From: a virus
Reading direction: 5' to 3' (one strand)
Length of the DNA stretch: 51,292 nucleotides
Virus record (IMG/VR): IMGVR_UViG_3300002460_000039
Location: 1-51,292 of that record
Positions within the stretch are counted from its first letter, which is position 1. Every line of letters begins with the position of its first letter. The notes under the pieces were generated by a model, which searched no databases, had not been told where the DNA came from, and worked only from the letters and a program-made list of their open reading frames with translations. Shown here piece by piece: positions 24,938-33,071 of this stretch. The translations under genes and the position numbers were made by a program.

Positions 24938-27757
24938 ATGCTAACACCATCCACCAATTACCAGACAGAGCACGATAGACTTTTCCGCACGCCCGTCTAT
25001 ATGACCGAGTTCGAGGGCGTCGGCGAGGTCAACGGATACTTCGCATCTGTCATGCTGGATAAGCCAGTGGCCTACTACAGGCTCAGTGATGCATTGGCAA
25101 CCAGCATTGCAGGTGCATTAGTAGGGGATGCAGACCCTGGTGTTGATTTCAATGGAACGTCAAACTATATCACTGTTCCAGACAATGCAGTACTAGACTT
25201 CACAACACAATTCACGATAGAGGGCTACCTGTACAAAGACTCTCTTGCCGCCGAGAGGTATGTCTGCGACAAAGATGATGTAGGTGGTGCAACTGCGGAT
25301 ACGTGGGGACTGTCTGTTACCACAACAGGTGCGCTGAAGCTCTACCGCAAGAGTACGGACAGTGCAACCTCGGATGCGTCTGTTATCACTGCGGCACGGT
25401 GGGTGCATTTTGCTGTAACGTTCGACAACAATGCCAGCCCGAAAACCATATTCTACGTAAATGGTGCTCAGGCCGGAACCAGCACAGGCATTGCAGGTGT
25501 GTTCACCACAAACGCGCGCACACTGTTAATAGGCCGGAACGGTGCTGGCAACTACTGGAACGGCTCCTTGGATGAGATTGCATTCTATAACTATGCAGTC
25601 TCACCAGACAGGATTCTGACACACTATACCGCAGGGTGGACTCCGTTCAGTGGTAAGTTCTCAACACACAAAGTTAATGATACTCAAATAGAGGTCTTGC
25701 GAGACGCACCTAGCATCTACTTGCGTTTCGGCGAGTCATCGGGTACAGCAGCGGACGATACCACAGCGAATGGACTGGATGGTATCTATGCTGGAAGCTA
25801 TGCACTGGCCGCAGCAGGTGCTTTAATCGGAGACCCGGACACTGCTGTCACGCTGACGGCAGCCGGAAATGGCCGTGTGACTGTAGCAGATGATACTTTG
25901 TTAGACCCTGGCGATACATTCTCGCTCGAAATATGGGTCAAGCGCACTCGAACGGGTACGGCGGAGACATTTATTGACAAGGGGACAGGCGGCTATCAAT
26001 TGGGTGTCAACTCAAGTGATGAGATTATATTTACAAAGACTGGGACAGGTGTCATTGTTACATCCCTGGATTTGCTGGACACTACGGGTATCTGGTATCA
26101 CGTCGCTGTCACGAAAGCAATAGCTACTGTGGCGCTGTACATCAACGGCTTGGACACGACTGGTACGGTATCGAATCAAACCATTGTGGCAACAGCGTCC
26201 GATTTGAATATTGGCCGTACTGTTGCCGGTGCAGGCTATTTTGACGGTTCGCTGGACGAATTCTCGCTGTACTCATTTGCATTGCCGCGTGCGCGTGTCC
26301 GTGGACATTACTTAGCAAGTCAAGCACAGTGGACACTTCCGTACATGCGAACACCTTCCGGCTCTAGTAGCCGCGTTATACCGGAAGAGGGGCGCAGTTC
26401 TATCGGTACCATCACGGATACGATTGTCGATAAAGACTACAGACTGACACGTGTGATATCGGACGGTATTCTCGGGCGTGTTGCGACACACAAAGCCGGA
26501 TTTGCCGGGTTACCGGAACATGATTTTGCAGAACTCCCAGCCATGGTCGTGGATGATTTCGGCATGCTTGATGATGCCACTGGGTTCTCGGTAGTTTCAC
26601 GCGATGTCGCCGTTCTCGGTAACCGCAGTGTGTTTGATGTGGCAACGAGTTTTCTAACTGGACCGATGACAAGCGGCGCTTCGTCAATGGATATCAACGA
26701 TACAACATATTTCGGCGCATCCGGGTACGCTCGTATTGATGATGAAATCGTATCTTATACCACCAATCTGACAGGCACACTGAGTGGACTTGTGCGCGGG
26801 GAAAAGGGCACGACAGCGGCAGCTCACAGTACAGATGCACAAGTTATTGAAGTTATTGTGTTGGGTCCGGCACACCCCTTCGATATTGCTCAAGACGTCA
26901 TCACAGGTACCAGCAAGTCCGGTATGGGTATCAGTTCGACACTGGTCGATACGGTAAGATGGGATTCTGCAAAAGTCACAACCGGCAGTGACCTTCAAAT
27001 GGAGTTCCGCATCACTGAACGTGAGAACGGAAAGCAGTGGCTAGAGCGGGAAATATTTATTCCGATGGCAGCATACCCTATTACGACTGCCGATGGTATC
27101 GGTATCAAAGCCTTTCGCCAGCCAATTCCGACCGATGTTGCTGGGTCCATAGACAATGATGCCATTATCGGCACACCGAAGTGGCGTGCCAATGGGTCGT
27201 CTATCATAAACAAAGTTATTTTCCTGCACGACTGGAATGCGATAACCCAGAAATTCGACGAATCGCAGACTGTTGAAGATGTATCATCACAGGCCATTTA
27301 CGGGACATGGCCTCTTGTCATTGAATCAAGAGGTTTTCGAACAGATCTTACAAACACAGATGACTATATGGCACAGCGTGGGCGTGCAATACTGCGCCGG
27401 TATGCGAATACCGCACCTATTGTGCAGGTTGATACCCACCTGCAGAAGAATTTGATGGAGCCGTCGGATATTATAGAAATAACCTCCGACAAGGTACCAA
27501 ACCGTGCGAATGGCACACGTGGCGTGACCGACGAACTGATGGAAATTGTCAACCGTGACGTGGAGTGGATTGACGGACGAGTGCGGTTCGAGCTTCTAGC
27601 GACCGGCTGGAGCGCTTTTATCGCTGTCATCGCACCAGCAGGGACCGTGAGTTATACTAGTGGTACGGCTGCAGACCATAAAACGTATATATATGTGTCT
27701 GATGCCGTCGGATTAAATCCAGACGGGTCTGTTGCGGCCGTTATCGGGACAGCATAG
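24938..27757 (+). CDS. tail hub/tip protein with two inserted LamG domains
   Basis: A 939-residue protein. The N-terminal 45 residues and the part after residue 460 look like a phage tail hub or tip protein (LTRVISDGILGRVATHK, DDEIVSYTTNLTGTLSGLVR, IIEITSDKVPNRANGTRGV and WIDGRVRFELLATGW). Between them are two concanavalin-type LamG domains: about 45-225 (FNGTSNYITVPDN, ARWVHFAVTFDN, LIGRNGAGNYWNGSLDEIAF) and 255-450 (VAVTKAIATVALYINGLDTT, LNIGRTVAGAGYFDGSLDEF). LamG folds bind glycans, so the tip may carry its own sugar-binding receptors. The same two-domain insertion is known from other phage tip proteins. Confidence 0.65.
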   Translation: MLTPSTNYQTEHDRLFRTPVYMTEFEGVGEVNGYFASVMLDKPVAYYRLSDALATSIAGALVGDADPGVDFNGTSNYITVPDNAVLDFTTQFTIEGYLYKDSLAAERYVCDKDDVGGATADTWGLSVTTTGALKLYRKSTDSATSDASVITAARWVHFAVTFDNNASPKTIFYVNGAQAGTSTGIAGVFTTNARTLLIGRNGAGNYWNGSLDEIAFYNYAVSPDRILTHYTAGWTPFSGKFSTHKVNDTQIEVLRDAPSIYLRFGESSGTAADDTTANGLDGIYAGSYALAAAGALIGDPDTAVTLTAAGNGRVTVADDTLLDPGDTFSLEIWVKRTRTGTAETFIDKGTGGYQLGVNSSDEIIFTKTGTGVIVTSLDLLDTTGIWYHVAVTKAIATVALYINGLDTTGTVSNQTIVATASDLNIGRTVAGAGYFDGSLDEFSLYSFALPRARVRGHYLASQAQWTLPYMRTPSGSSSRVIPEEGRSSIGTITDTIVDKDYRLTRVISDGILGRVATHKAGFAGLPEHDFAELPAMVVDDFGMLDDATGFSVVSRDVAVLGNRSVFDVATSFLTGPMTSGASSMDINDTTYFGASGYARIDDEIVSYTTNLTGTLSGLVRGEKGTTAAAHSTDAQVIEVIVLGPAHPFDIAQDVITGTSKSGMGISSTLVDTVRWDSAKVTTGSDLQMEFRITERENGKQWLEREIFIPMAAYPITTADGIGIKAFRQPIPTDVAGSIDNDAIIGTPKWRANGSSIINKVIFLHDWNAITQKFDESQTVEDVSSQAIYGTWPLVIESRGFRTDLTNTDDYMAQRGRAILRRYANTAPIVQVDTHLQKNLMEPSDIIEITSDKVPNRANGTRGVTDELMEIVNRDVEWIDGRVRFELLATGWSAFIAVIAPAGTVSYTSGTAADHKTYIYVSDAVGLNPDGSVAAVIGTA

Positions 27758-27758
27758 G

Positions 27759-27792
27759 GGTATATTGAGAAGCACAGAGGTATATTAAGAAA
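27759..27792 (+). repeat. 14-base direct repeat before the 51-residue gene
   Basis: ggtatattgagaag recurs 20 bases later as ggtatattaagaaa, 12 of 14 bases the same; the second copy runs into the next start codon. TATATT in that copy lies five bases before the ATG. Confidence 0.4.
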
Positions 27793-27947
27793 TGGCATTA
27801 CCGCCTTATACAGCGATTTCGACAGGACAGATTGATGCAGGCAGCCCAGTTGATGAGACTCTTATGGATGCCATAGTGGATAGAGACGACTATTTGAGGA
27901 CAACATCCGAGACACTATTCTGGATTAATTACTCTCAGGGTATCTAA
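27792..27947 (+). CDS. 51-residue tail-tip protein
   Basis: Starts MALPPYTAISTGQIDAGSPV and continues with DETLMDAIVDRDDYLR. The motif IDAGSPVDETLM followed by an acidic helix recurs in small phage proteins encoded next to tail tip genes, where it is often annotated as tail fibre component. Function is not known. It lies between the hub gene and the next fibre gene, two bases before that start. Confidence 0.6.
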   Translation: MALPPYTAISTGQIDAGSPVDETLMDAIVDRDDYLRTTSETLFWINYSQGI

Positions 27948-27949
27948 CA

Positions 27950-28303
27950 ATGGCACAGGGCGACATTACACACGCAGAAATTGACGGCGCTGCATTAAGC
28001 ACTACAGCCACCACGACTATCTATACAATTCCTGCAGCGAAGACTGCAATATTTCTATCACTAACATTCTGCAATTTCGATACAGTCGCACGGCAACTGG
28101 AAATACGTATTATTGAAAGTGGGGGTGCTTCCGGCAATACAAAGCGTGTTGTGGCACAAAGCACCGCAACTGCAATGCTCGCGGGCGAGACGCAGAAATA
28201 TACTTTTGAGTGTCTGGAAGCCGGAACTTTTATTCAGGCTAGTATTGACTCAGGCTCATCTGTCAATTATCGCGGTTCCGTTACGCTAAAAGCAGATTCA
28301 TAA
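27950..28303 (+). CDS. small tail-tip protein
   Basis: A 117-residue beta-rich protein (MAQGDITHAEIDGAAL start; TTIYTIPAAKTAIFLSLTFC, then VAQSTATAMLAGETQKYTF and SVNYRGSVTLKADS). The pattern of alternating short strands, with a TIYTIPAAK strand, resembles phage proteins of a small beta-sandwich type found with tail fibre genes. An AGGG ribosome site lies ten bases upstream. The following gene overlaps its stop codon by one base. Confidence 0.55.
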   Translation: MAQGDITHAEIDGAALSTTATTTIYTIPAAKTAIFLSLTFCNFDTVARQLEIRIIESGGASGNTKRVVAQSTATAMLAGETQKYTFECLEAGTFIQASIDSGSSVNYRGSVTLKADS

Positions 28304-28569
28304 TGCAGACGAATAGACCGCCATCTGGGACAATCAGAAGTATTCAATTGGGAACCATAACCATTACTGCGGGCAATTCATCGAATACAGCCACGATTAC
28401 ATCTGTCGATACAACGAAGTCAATTATCCATTTTCTTGGCGTAAGCAATCCGACAGGATCTGGCAACGGAGGCTATGTCACCTTGACAAACGCAACAACT
28501 GTTACCGCCAATAGGTCGGACACAACGAATCAGACAATCTACGGCTTTCAAGTGGTAGAATACTACTAG
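28303..28569 (+). CDS. small tail-tip protein
   Basis: An 88-residue protein, almost entirely beta strands (IRSIQLGTITITAGNSSNTA, KSIIHFLGVSN, TVTANRSDTTNQTIYGFQVV). It shares the strand style of its upstream neighbour, and both start in stop-codon overlaps (TAATG here). Probably a virion tip component; no known family. Confidence 0.5.
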   Translation: MQTNRPPSGTIRSIQLGTITITAGNSSNTATITSVDTTKSIIHFLGVSNPTGSGNGGYVTLTNATTVTANRSDTTNQTIYGFQVVEYY

Positions 28570-28868
28570 TGAGACACTACATAAAAATAAAAGACAACGT
28601 GGTAATATCAGAGACCATATCCGCTGGCATACCCGGTGCTACTGGTGAACTCCCAGGCGACATGCTGGATGTGACAGACCGGGTTGATGGTCCGTGGGTC
28701 GGCAAATCGTACGATTCGGTGACAGACACATTTGCTGCTATAGTCCCTGTAATTGACCCGAAAGACGCTGCGGCAATGGCTGTGGCTGCACTTGATGTGT
28801 CCTTGTGGAAACAGTCTGATAGAGACGTTCTGCTGCTCGGTATTGCACGCAAGCTCGGTATTACATAA
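28569..28868 (+). CDS. small tail-associated protein
   Basis: A 99-residue protein from GTG, overlapping the upstream stop. MRHYIKIKDNVVISETISAG and the YDSVTDTFAAIVPVID segment resemble short proteins that follow fibre genes and may help fibre assembly. The end (WKQSDRDVLLLGIARKLGI) is a helix. Confidence in function is low. Confidence 0.5.
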   Translation: MRHYIKIKDNVVISETISAGIPGATGELPGDMLDVTDRVDGPWVGKSYDSVTDTFAAIVPVIDPKDAAAMAVAALDVSLWKQSDRDVLLLGIARKLGIT

Positions 28869-28876
28869 GCCGGGCG

Positions 28877-28882
28877 TATAAT
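28877..28882 (+). promoter_or_regulatory. TATAAT box before the holin-like gene
   Basis: A perfect TATAAT ends eight bases before the ATG at 28891, so transcription would begin close to the start codon. AGGA is also present four bases before the ATG. No -35 consensus is visible. Confidence 0.45.
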
Positions 28883-28890
28883 AGGATCTT

Positions 28891-29298
28891 ATGAATATAC
28901 TGTCCGTTTTCAAAAACATTGGTAAAGGCGCTCTGGCGGTATCCGATATTGGCGCGAAAGCGAATGTGCCCATCTTGTCGCAGATTGATGCTATCGCAGA
29001 CTCCGTCACTACCGTCAAAGTCAAGCGCAAGCTGGATGAAAAGACTGTAGAAGATGTGCTGATGGCTTTAGAGGATTTGCGCAGCGAGATACCTGCTGTG
29101 ACGTCAATGTCAAAGAAAGCACTGGAATCCAACCGGTTCAAAATGGTACTGATTGGAGTAGTCACTGCACTCGCCGTGAATCTTGGGTTTCCCGAGAATA
29201 TAGCCGCAAACCTATCGGAAGTTATTTTTTATCTCGTTAGCGTCTACGTTCTTGGAGATACATTCCGAGGCAGCGTAAAACCGCCGCCGCAGGTTTAG
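28891..29298 (+). CDS. holin-like two-helix membrane protein
   Basis: A 135-residue protein. Residues 1-80 are polar and helical (KVKRKLDEKTVEDVLMALED), then come two predicted transmembrane segments, RFKMVLIGVVTALAVNLGF (about 82-100) and VIFYLVSVYVLGDTF (about 111-125), and a short proline-containing tail. Two segments near the C-terminus with a soluble N-terminal part fit several phage holin or holin-like families. The endolysin lies about 2.3 kb downstream, so it belongs to the same general region but not the same cassette. Confidence 0.5.
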   Translation: MNILSVFKNIGKGALAVSDIGAKANVPILSQIDAIADSVTTVKVKRKLDEKTVEDVLMALEDLRSEIPAVTSMSKKALESNRFKMVLIGVVTALAVNLGFPENIAANLSEVIFYLVSVYVLGDTFRGSVKPPPQV

Positions 29299-29320
29299 AA
29301 CTTGTGATCCGCGAAGCAGT

Positions 29321-29455
29321 ATGGCTTGCCCACAGTCGCAACAACAGGAGGAATGGCCGTCTACGCAGAATCCTATTGCGTACCTGCACATGGCTCCTGT
29401 TCCGAAAGTATATTCCATTACGCTGGCGTCAATGGTGGCTATTCGATGGCCTTAA
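29321..29455 (+). CDS. possible 44-residue protein in an ambiguous stretch
   Basis: A short frame starting MACPQSQQQEEWPSTQNPIA and ending MVAIRWP. The 190 bases between the holin-like gene and the next fibre gene are open in all three frames for some distance; this one has the most protein-like composition, but there is no ribosome site. It may be real or chance. Confidence 0.3.
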   Translation: MACPQSQQQEEWPSTQNPIAYLHMAPVPKVYSITLASMVAIRWP

Positions 29456-29492
29456 AAAGTGCAATCGTTTTATACTTCGGTGTGCACTATGG

Positions 29493-29939
29493 TTGCAACC
29501 CATCAGCGGCGGGAGCATCGGGAATACATTTGAGAATGACCTTCTCAAGCTGGTATTCACTGCAACCGCTATCGCCAATCTTGCAGATAACGCGGCATCT
29601 AGTCCATTAACGAACCTGTACGTATCACTGCATACTGCCGATCCTGGTGATGCCGGTAGTCAAACGACATCGGAAACAACCTACACAAGCTATGCACGTG
29701 TCGCAGTGGCCAGGTCTGCGTCCGGGTGGACGGTCACAGACAATAGTGTCAGTCCGACTGCAAATGTAGACTTTCCAGCAGCCACTGGTGGCAGTATTAC
29801 TGTGACGTATGCTGCGGTCGGCACAGCATTAACCGGTGCTGGAAAGATACTTTTGAGCGGTGCGATATCCCCGAGTATTCCAGTTTCGTCAGGTGTGACG
29901 CCGAGACTGTCAACGGCATCTACACTTACTATGGATTAA
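29493..29939 (+). CDS. tail fibre-type protein
   Basis: About 148 residues from a TTG chosen because it gives MQPISGGSIGNTFENDLLKL, the expected N-terminus of this family. It continues ASSPLTNLYVSLHTADPGD, YTSYARVAVARSASGWTV and PAATGGSITVTYAAVGTA. This is a widespread small phage tail-fibre protein. The frame is open to 29304, but the extra residues are Arg/Trp-rich and look non-coding. No clear ribosome site is seen, so the start is uncertain. Confidence 0.6.
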   Translation: MQPISGGSIGNTFENDLLKLVFTATAIANLADNAASSPLTNLYVSLHTADPGDAGSQTTSETTYTSYARVAVARSASGWTVTDNSVSPTANVDFPAATGGSITVTYAAVGTALTGAGKILLSGAISPSIPVSSGVTPRLSTASTLTMD

Positions 29940-29941
29940 CG

Positions 29942-30835
29942 ATGAAAGTATTTATACCGTATGCGTTACACGTCCCTGCAAAAAATCCAGATGGTACTCT
30001 TGCGACCGGGTTCGACGGCAACGGCAGCCCAGTAGACGGTAACTCGCGGCCACAATACGATACCCTGCTTGCCGTCTTAAACCCCTACAGTTCCCCGGTT
30101 ACGGCTAGATTCGTGTTTAGTGGGCTCACAGGCGCTCCGCGCGTGTGGGGCGATGGATTGCCATACCGCGACTACATATTGCAGCCACAGACCAGTATGG
30201 CGACGACGCTGATACCCTACAATATATTTCCCGACCCGCCCATGGATTTTCTAGGACACGCGACTGTGGAGTTCATGCCAAGTCCAGTAAACGGAAACCC
30301 AATCGATTGTTCCGTACGTGCGATGCTGTGTGGCGGAAAGTTTTTCCCAGACCATTGGAACAAGGGCGGCGCGCATATTCCGGTGATACGCGAGGAAGTG
30401 CCGCTTAAAACAATATGGCGATGCAGCTACGCAATCCCATTTTTTCAAGACTACAATCACGGCCCGCTGTCTTACCAGCGGTCATCGACGACGCATCCAT
30501 GGCTCAATGGAACAGTTTTTGAGGATTCCTCGTACCGCAGCGGACTTGTGATCACGAATTTCGATACAATATCGGCATCCTTCTTGGTCCGGTTTCGTGT
30601 GGGTGTACCTTACCAGGGCGCTGGGGATACCTACACATTCAGTTTATCTGTAAATCCTAGATCAACTGTAGTCCATGATTTGTATGGTCTGTTACAGACT
30701 TGGGGCTACCCAGCGGGCCGGAATTCCGAGGGCTGGCTGGAAATCAGCAGCAGCTATCCGGTGCGTGCGGTTCCATACTTGCTTTGCTCAAACGCATCCT
30801 ACGACGACTGGCAGGTCGGATTATCATTTGAATAA
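29942..30835 (+). CDS. hypothetical virion or receptor-binding protein
   Basis: A 297-residue protein starting two bases after the fibre gene. It has two repeated beta-type halves: LLAVLNPYSSPVTARFVFSG, TLIPYNIFPDPPM against LVITNFDTISASFLVRFRVG, TVVHDLYGLLQ. Each half holds a strand pattern like domains that contact sugar or act as spacers. It lacks a signal sequence and any catalytic motif I can name. It closes the adsorption genes before the lysis genes. Confidence 0.5.
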   Translation: MKVFIPYALHVPAKNPDGTLATGFDGNGSPVDGNSRPQYDTLLAVLNPYSSPVTARFVFSGLTGAPRVWGDGLPYRDYILQPQTSMATTLIPYNIFPDPPMDFLGHATVEFMPSPVNGNPIDCSVRAMLCGGKFFPDHWNKGGAHIPVIREEVPLKTIWRCSYAIPFFQDYNHGPLSYQRSSTTHPWLNGTVFEDSSYRSGLVITNFDTISASFLVRFRVGVPYQGAGDTYTFSLSVNPRSTVVHDLYGLLQTWGYPAGRNSEGWLEISSSYPVRAVPYLLCSNASYDDWQVGLSFE

Positions 30836-30894
30836 AAATGACTGGCTCACGCCAGACTTTCGTGGTACTCTACATGTAACGAGGTAGAACCACA

Positions 30895-31164
30895 ATGTAC
30901 CACTGGCTTTTGATGATTCTCATCACAGGGTGCATGTCAGGTTGCGTTCCACGCCACGTCAAGTACTCCAACCCCGAAATGACGATTATCAAGGCGACAC
31001 TCCCCTATACTATAGGTCAGCATACGGAAACGCAGTTTCTCATCTTTGCCGGGAATTCGGCCACCGCACGAGACGCCGCCGATAAAGAACTGGACTGCAA
31101 GAAACGGGTATGCCAAATAACGCAAACTGGAATCATTCTGTTTGTCGAACGCCCACTGCAGTAA
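30895..31164 (+). CDS. lipoprotein, possible outer-membrane spanin subunit
   Basis: An 89-residue protein with a lipobox near the N-terminus: MYHWLLMILITGC fits the pattern I-T-G-C at residue 13, and a second cysteine (MSGC) follows at 17. The mature part is short and polar with two more cysteines (LDCKKRVC). A small lipoprotein beside the membrane/coiled-coil gene and the endolysin suggests an o-spanin-like partner for disrupting the outer membrane, though this needs experimental support. The start has a GAGG ribosome site. Confidence 0.5.
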   Translation: MYHWLLMILITGCMSGCVPRHVKYSNPEMTIIKATLPYTIGQHTETQFLIFAGNSATARDAADKELDCKKRVCQITQTGIILFVERPLQ

Positions 31165-31195
31165 CCACATTCACCCGTAGTTGTGTGAGTATACA

Positions 31196-31606
31196 ATGGA
31201 AATGAGTAGTGATACAATCGAGAGAATAGCAAAACTGGAAGTCGCCGTGGCGTTGCTTGCAGACAAGACCGAAGCCATTCGTATTGCCGTGGAACAGTTG
31301 ACCCTAAATATATCACAGGTCAACCGAATAAACTGGCCATCACTGCTGTCGGCAGCCGGGCTTATAATATTACTATACGGTGTGGCAATTAAGCCTGTGG
31401 ATACGACTCTAACTAGATTTGATACAGCCTTAGTCGCTTCTAGCACACAGATGCAGGATATCCAGAACCGGCAGTTCAGTATCATGGCGCAGTTATCTGC
31501 CGTAGAGCAGGAACTTTATATTCTGCGTGCTGAGGGTGCCCCAGTCGTACAGACTCGTCTTGCTAGAATTGAATCTAGGCTCGGACTCACGAACGGTAAG
31601 AAATAG
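31196..31606 (+). CDS. membrane protein with coiled-coil regions, lysis-associated
   Basis: A 136-residue protein counted from ATG at 31196; a second ATG at 31202, six bases after TATACA, is also possible. An N-terminal coiled coil (MSSDTIERIAKLEVAVALLA) leads to one transmembrane segment, about residues 48-66 (LLSAAGLIILLYGVAI), and a C-terminal coiled coil (MAQLSAVEQELYILRAE). This arrangement occurs in inner-membrane spanins and in some holin partners. It overlaps the endolysin start by one base. Confidence 0.5.
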   Translation: MEMSSDTIERIAKLEVAVALLADKTEAIRIAVEQLTLNISQVNRINWPSLLSAAGLIILLYGVAIKPVDTTLTRFDTALVASSTQMQDIQNRQFSIMAQLSAVEQELYILRAEGAPVVQTRLARIESRLGLTNGKK

Positions 31607-32163
31607 TGAATGGCCTCAGCAATGTTGCCGGTAGAGACAGGCAGTCCGATAGTACGGACTCATTCCGGTGTTCGAACACATACACCAACGACAGAATCTC
31701 TCGTAATTTTCAGGTATACGAACTTATAAAGTCCGACATCGCCTTACGTCGCGGTATTGACAACAGGCTTACTGCCGATACGCGTCTACGCGCAGCTATT
31801 GAGCTGACACGCAATGTCCTGCAGCCTATACGCAACCATTTTGGCGCATATACGCCGAATAGTGTCTACAGGTCGCAGGCCGTTGAGCGTGTATTAAAGA
31901 ACAAGCCATCCACGTGGTACAGTAAAAGCCAGCATACAACGGGTCAGGCTGCCGATATTGAAGTTCTTACCGCCAGCAATGCAGCTCTTGCAAAGTGGAT
32001 TAGTGAGAATTTAGTATGGGACCAGCTGATATTGGAGATGTATACGCCCGGGGAGCCCAACAGTGGGTGGGTGCATGTCAGTTATAACATGGCCATGTTA
32101 GCAAACCGGAAGAAAGTCCTGACTTTCGATGGCAAAACCTACCGTTCCGGTTTGATTTTCTAG
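31606..32163 (+). CDS. endolysin, peptidase M15-type
   Basis: A 185-residue protein from GTG. Residues 32-160 match peptidase M15A: FQVYELIKSDIALRRGID, VLQPIRNHFGAYTPNSVYRS, then the metal ligands SQHTTGQAADIEV (His110, Asp117) and GWVHVSY (His157). These peptidases cut the D-Ala-containing cross-bridge of peptidoglycan. No signal peptide is seen, so export depends on a holin. The last plus-strand gene; one base separates its stop from the first minus-strand stop. Confidence 0.8.
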   Translation: MNGLSNVAGRDRQSDSTDSFRCSNTYTNDRISRNFQVYELIKSDIALRRGIDNRLTADTRLRAAIELTRNVLQPIRNHFGAYTPNSVYRSQAVERVLKNKPSTWYSKSQHTTGQAADIEVLTASNAALAKWISENLVWDQLILEMYTPGEPNSGWVHVSYNMAMLANRKKVLTFDGKTYRSGLIF

Positions 32164-32164
32164 T

Positions 32165-32836
32165 TTATTTAGGGAAATTTCTTCGACCTATCGTAAGCTC
32201 TTCGAGATAAAGAGACTGGTAGTTGGATACCGCGGCGAAAATAGCATCAGCCACATCAGACGGTTCCATCAAGAATTGGTTGTCTTGGCGAGACGTTGTC
32301 ATGTGGCTCTTGGTAGCGCCCAGGAAGACGTCTAGGACGCGTATGCCGTCTTTACGACTCTCAAGCCGTATTGCCTTCAGAAAGCCAGCCATGCCGTGTT
32401 TACTCGCAGAATACAAGGCTTCCCCGGGTGATGCGTTCCGTCCAGCCAATGAATTGATGTGAATAATAGACCCGCTTCGTCTCCACAGAAACAGGGGGAG
32501 TATTTCTTTGACCAAATAAATTGGGGCCACTAAGTTTGTAGTCACCAAATCCATCGGGTCGCTGCCCTCGTACTGCCCAGAGCTAAGTATAAGAGTATGT
32601 ATATTATACAGGTCTGCAAGTGCGACTAGTTTCTTTCGTACATTGAATAAATCCCCAATGACAACGGAGATATCTGCAGGGTCTTCACACGCCGTACGCG
32701 TCCACTCCAGTTTGGTTGCATCACGTCCCGTTATGATGACATGGCCCATAGCTGAGAATTTCTTAGCTATCTCGTGGCCAATGCTGCCACTTGCGCCCGT
32801 TATAAGTGTTGACAACCGCTCTCTTGAATTACGCAC
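32165..32836 (-). CDS. short-chain dehydrogenase/reductase (SDR)
   Basis: A 223-residue protein, last in the minus-strand operon. The NAD(P)-binding motif TGASGSIG is at residues 13-20, the catalytic triad is Ser129 (INSLAG), Tyr142 and Lys146 (YSASKHG), and the family's usual NNAG is replaced by SSGQ. SDRs in sugar clusters reduce or epimerise nucleotide-sugar carbonyls, which fits its place here. The start at GTG overlaps the upstream HTH gene by eight bases. Confidence 0.8.
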   Translation of the reverse strand: MRNSRERLSTLITGASGSIGHEIAKKFSAMGHVIITGRDATKLEWTRTACEDPADISVVIGDLFNVRKKLVALADLYNIHTLILSSGQYEGSDPMDLVTTNLVAPIYLVKEILPLFLWRRSGSIIHINSLAGRNASPGEALYSASKHGMAGFLKAIRLESRKDGIRVLDVFLGATKSHMTTSRQDNQFLMEPSDVADAIFAAVSNYQSLYLEELTIGRRNFPK

Positions 32837-33071
32837 CCGGCAATCTCGGGCGAGAGTATGTGTATGGTTTGCGGGATTGTCCTGTTAATGATTGCATTTG
32901 TGTTTTCTTTTCAAGCACTTGTGTACGCACGAACCGGTGTGACGTATATGCCTTCCGGCTAAACCGGATAGGGCTCAGTCCGACAAGTGGCGCAATGCGC
33001 CGAAATTGCCGTATGGACATGCCAGCAGTCTTGGCAGCCTCTTCGATAGTTACGAATACAGATTCATTCAT
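32829..33071 (-). CDS. excisionase-like helix-turn-helix protein
   Basis: An 80-residue protein. MNESVFVTIEEAAKTAGMSI followed by RQFRRIAPLVGL forms a MerR/excisionase-type winged HTH, with a basic C-terminus. It starts inside the stop codon of the E1 beta gene (ATGA). Excisionase-like small proteins usually bind DNA, so it may regulate this operon; an integrase partner is not in the window. Confidence 0.6.
   Translation of the reverse strand: MNESVFVTIEEAAKTAGMSIRQFRRIAPLVGLSPIRFSRKAYTSHRFVRTQVLEKKTQMQSLTGQSRKPYTYSRPRLPGA

Noticed and set aside
32160-32170. A terminator at the convergence of endolysin and SDR genes
   Set aside because: The stop codons are one base apart, and no inverted repeat or T tract is visible around them.
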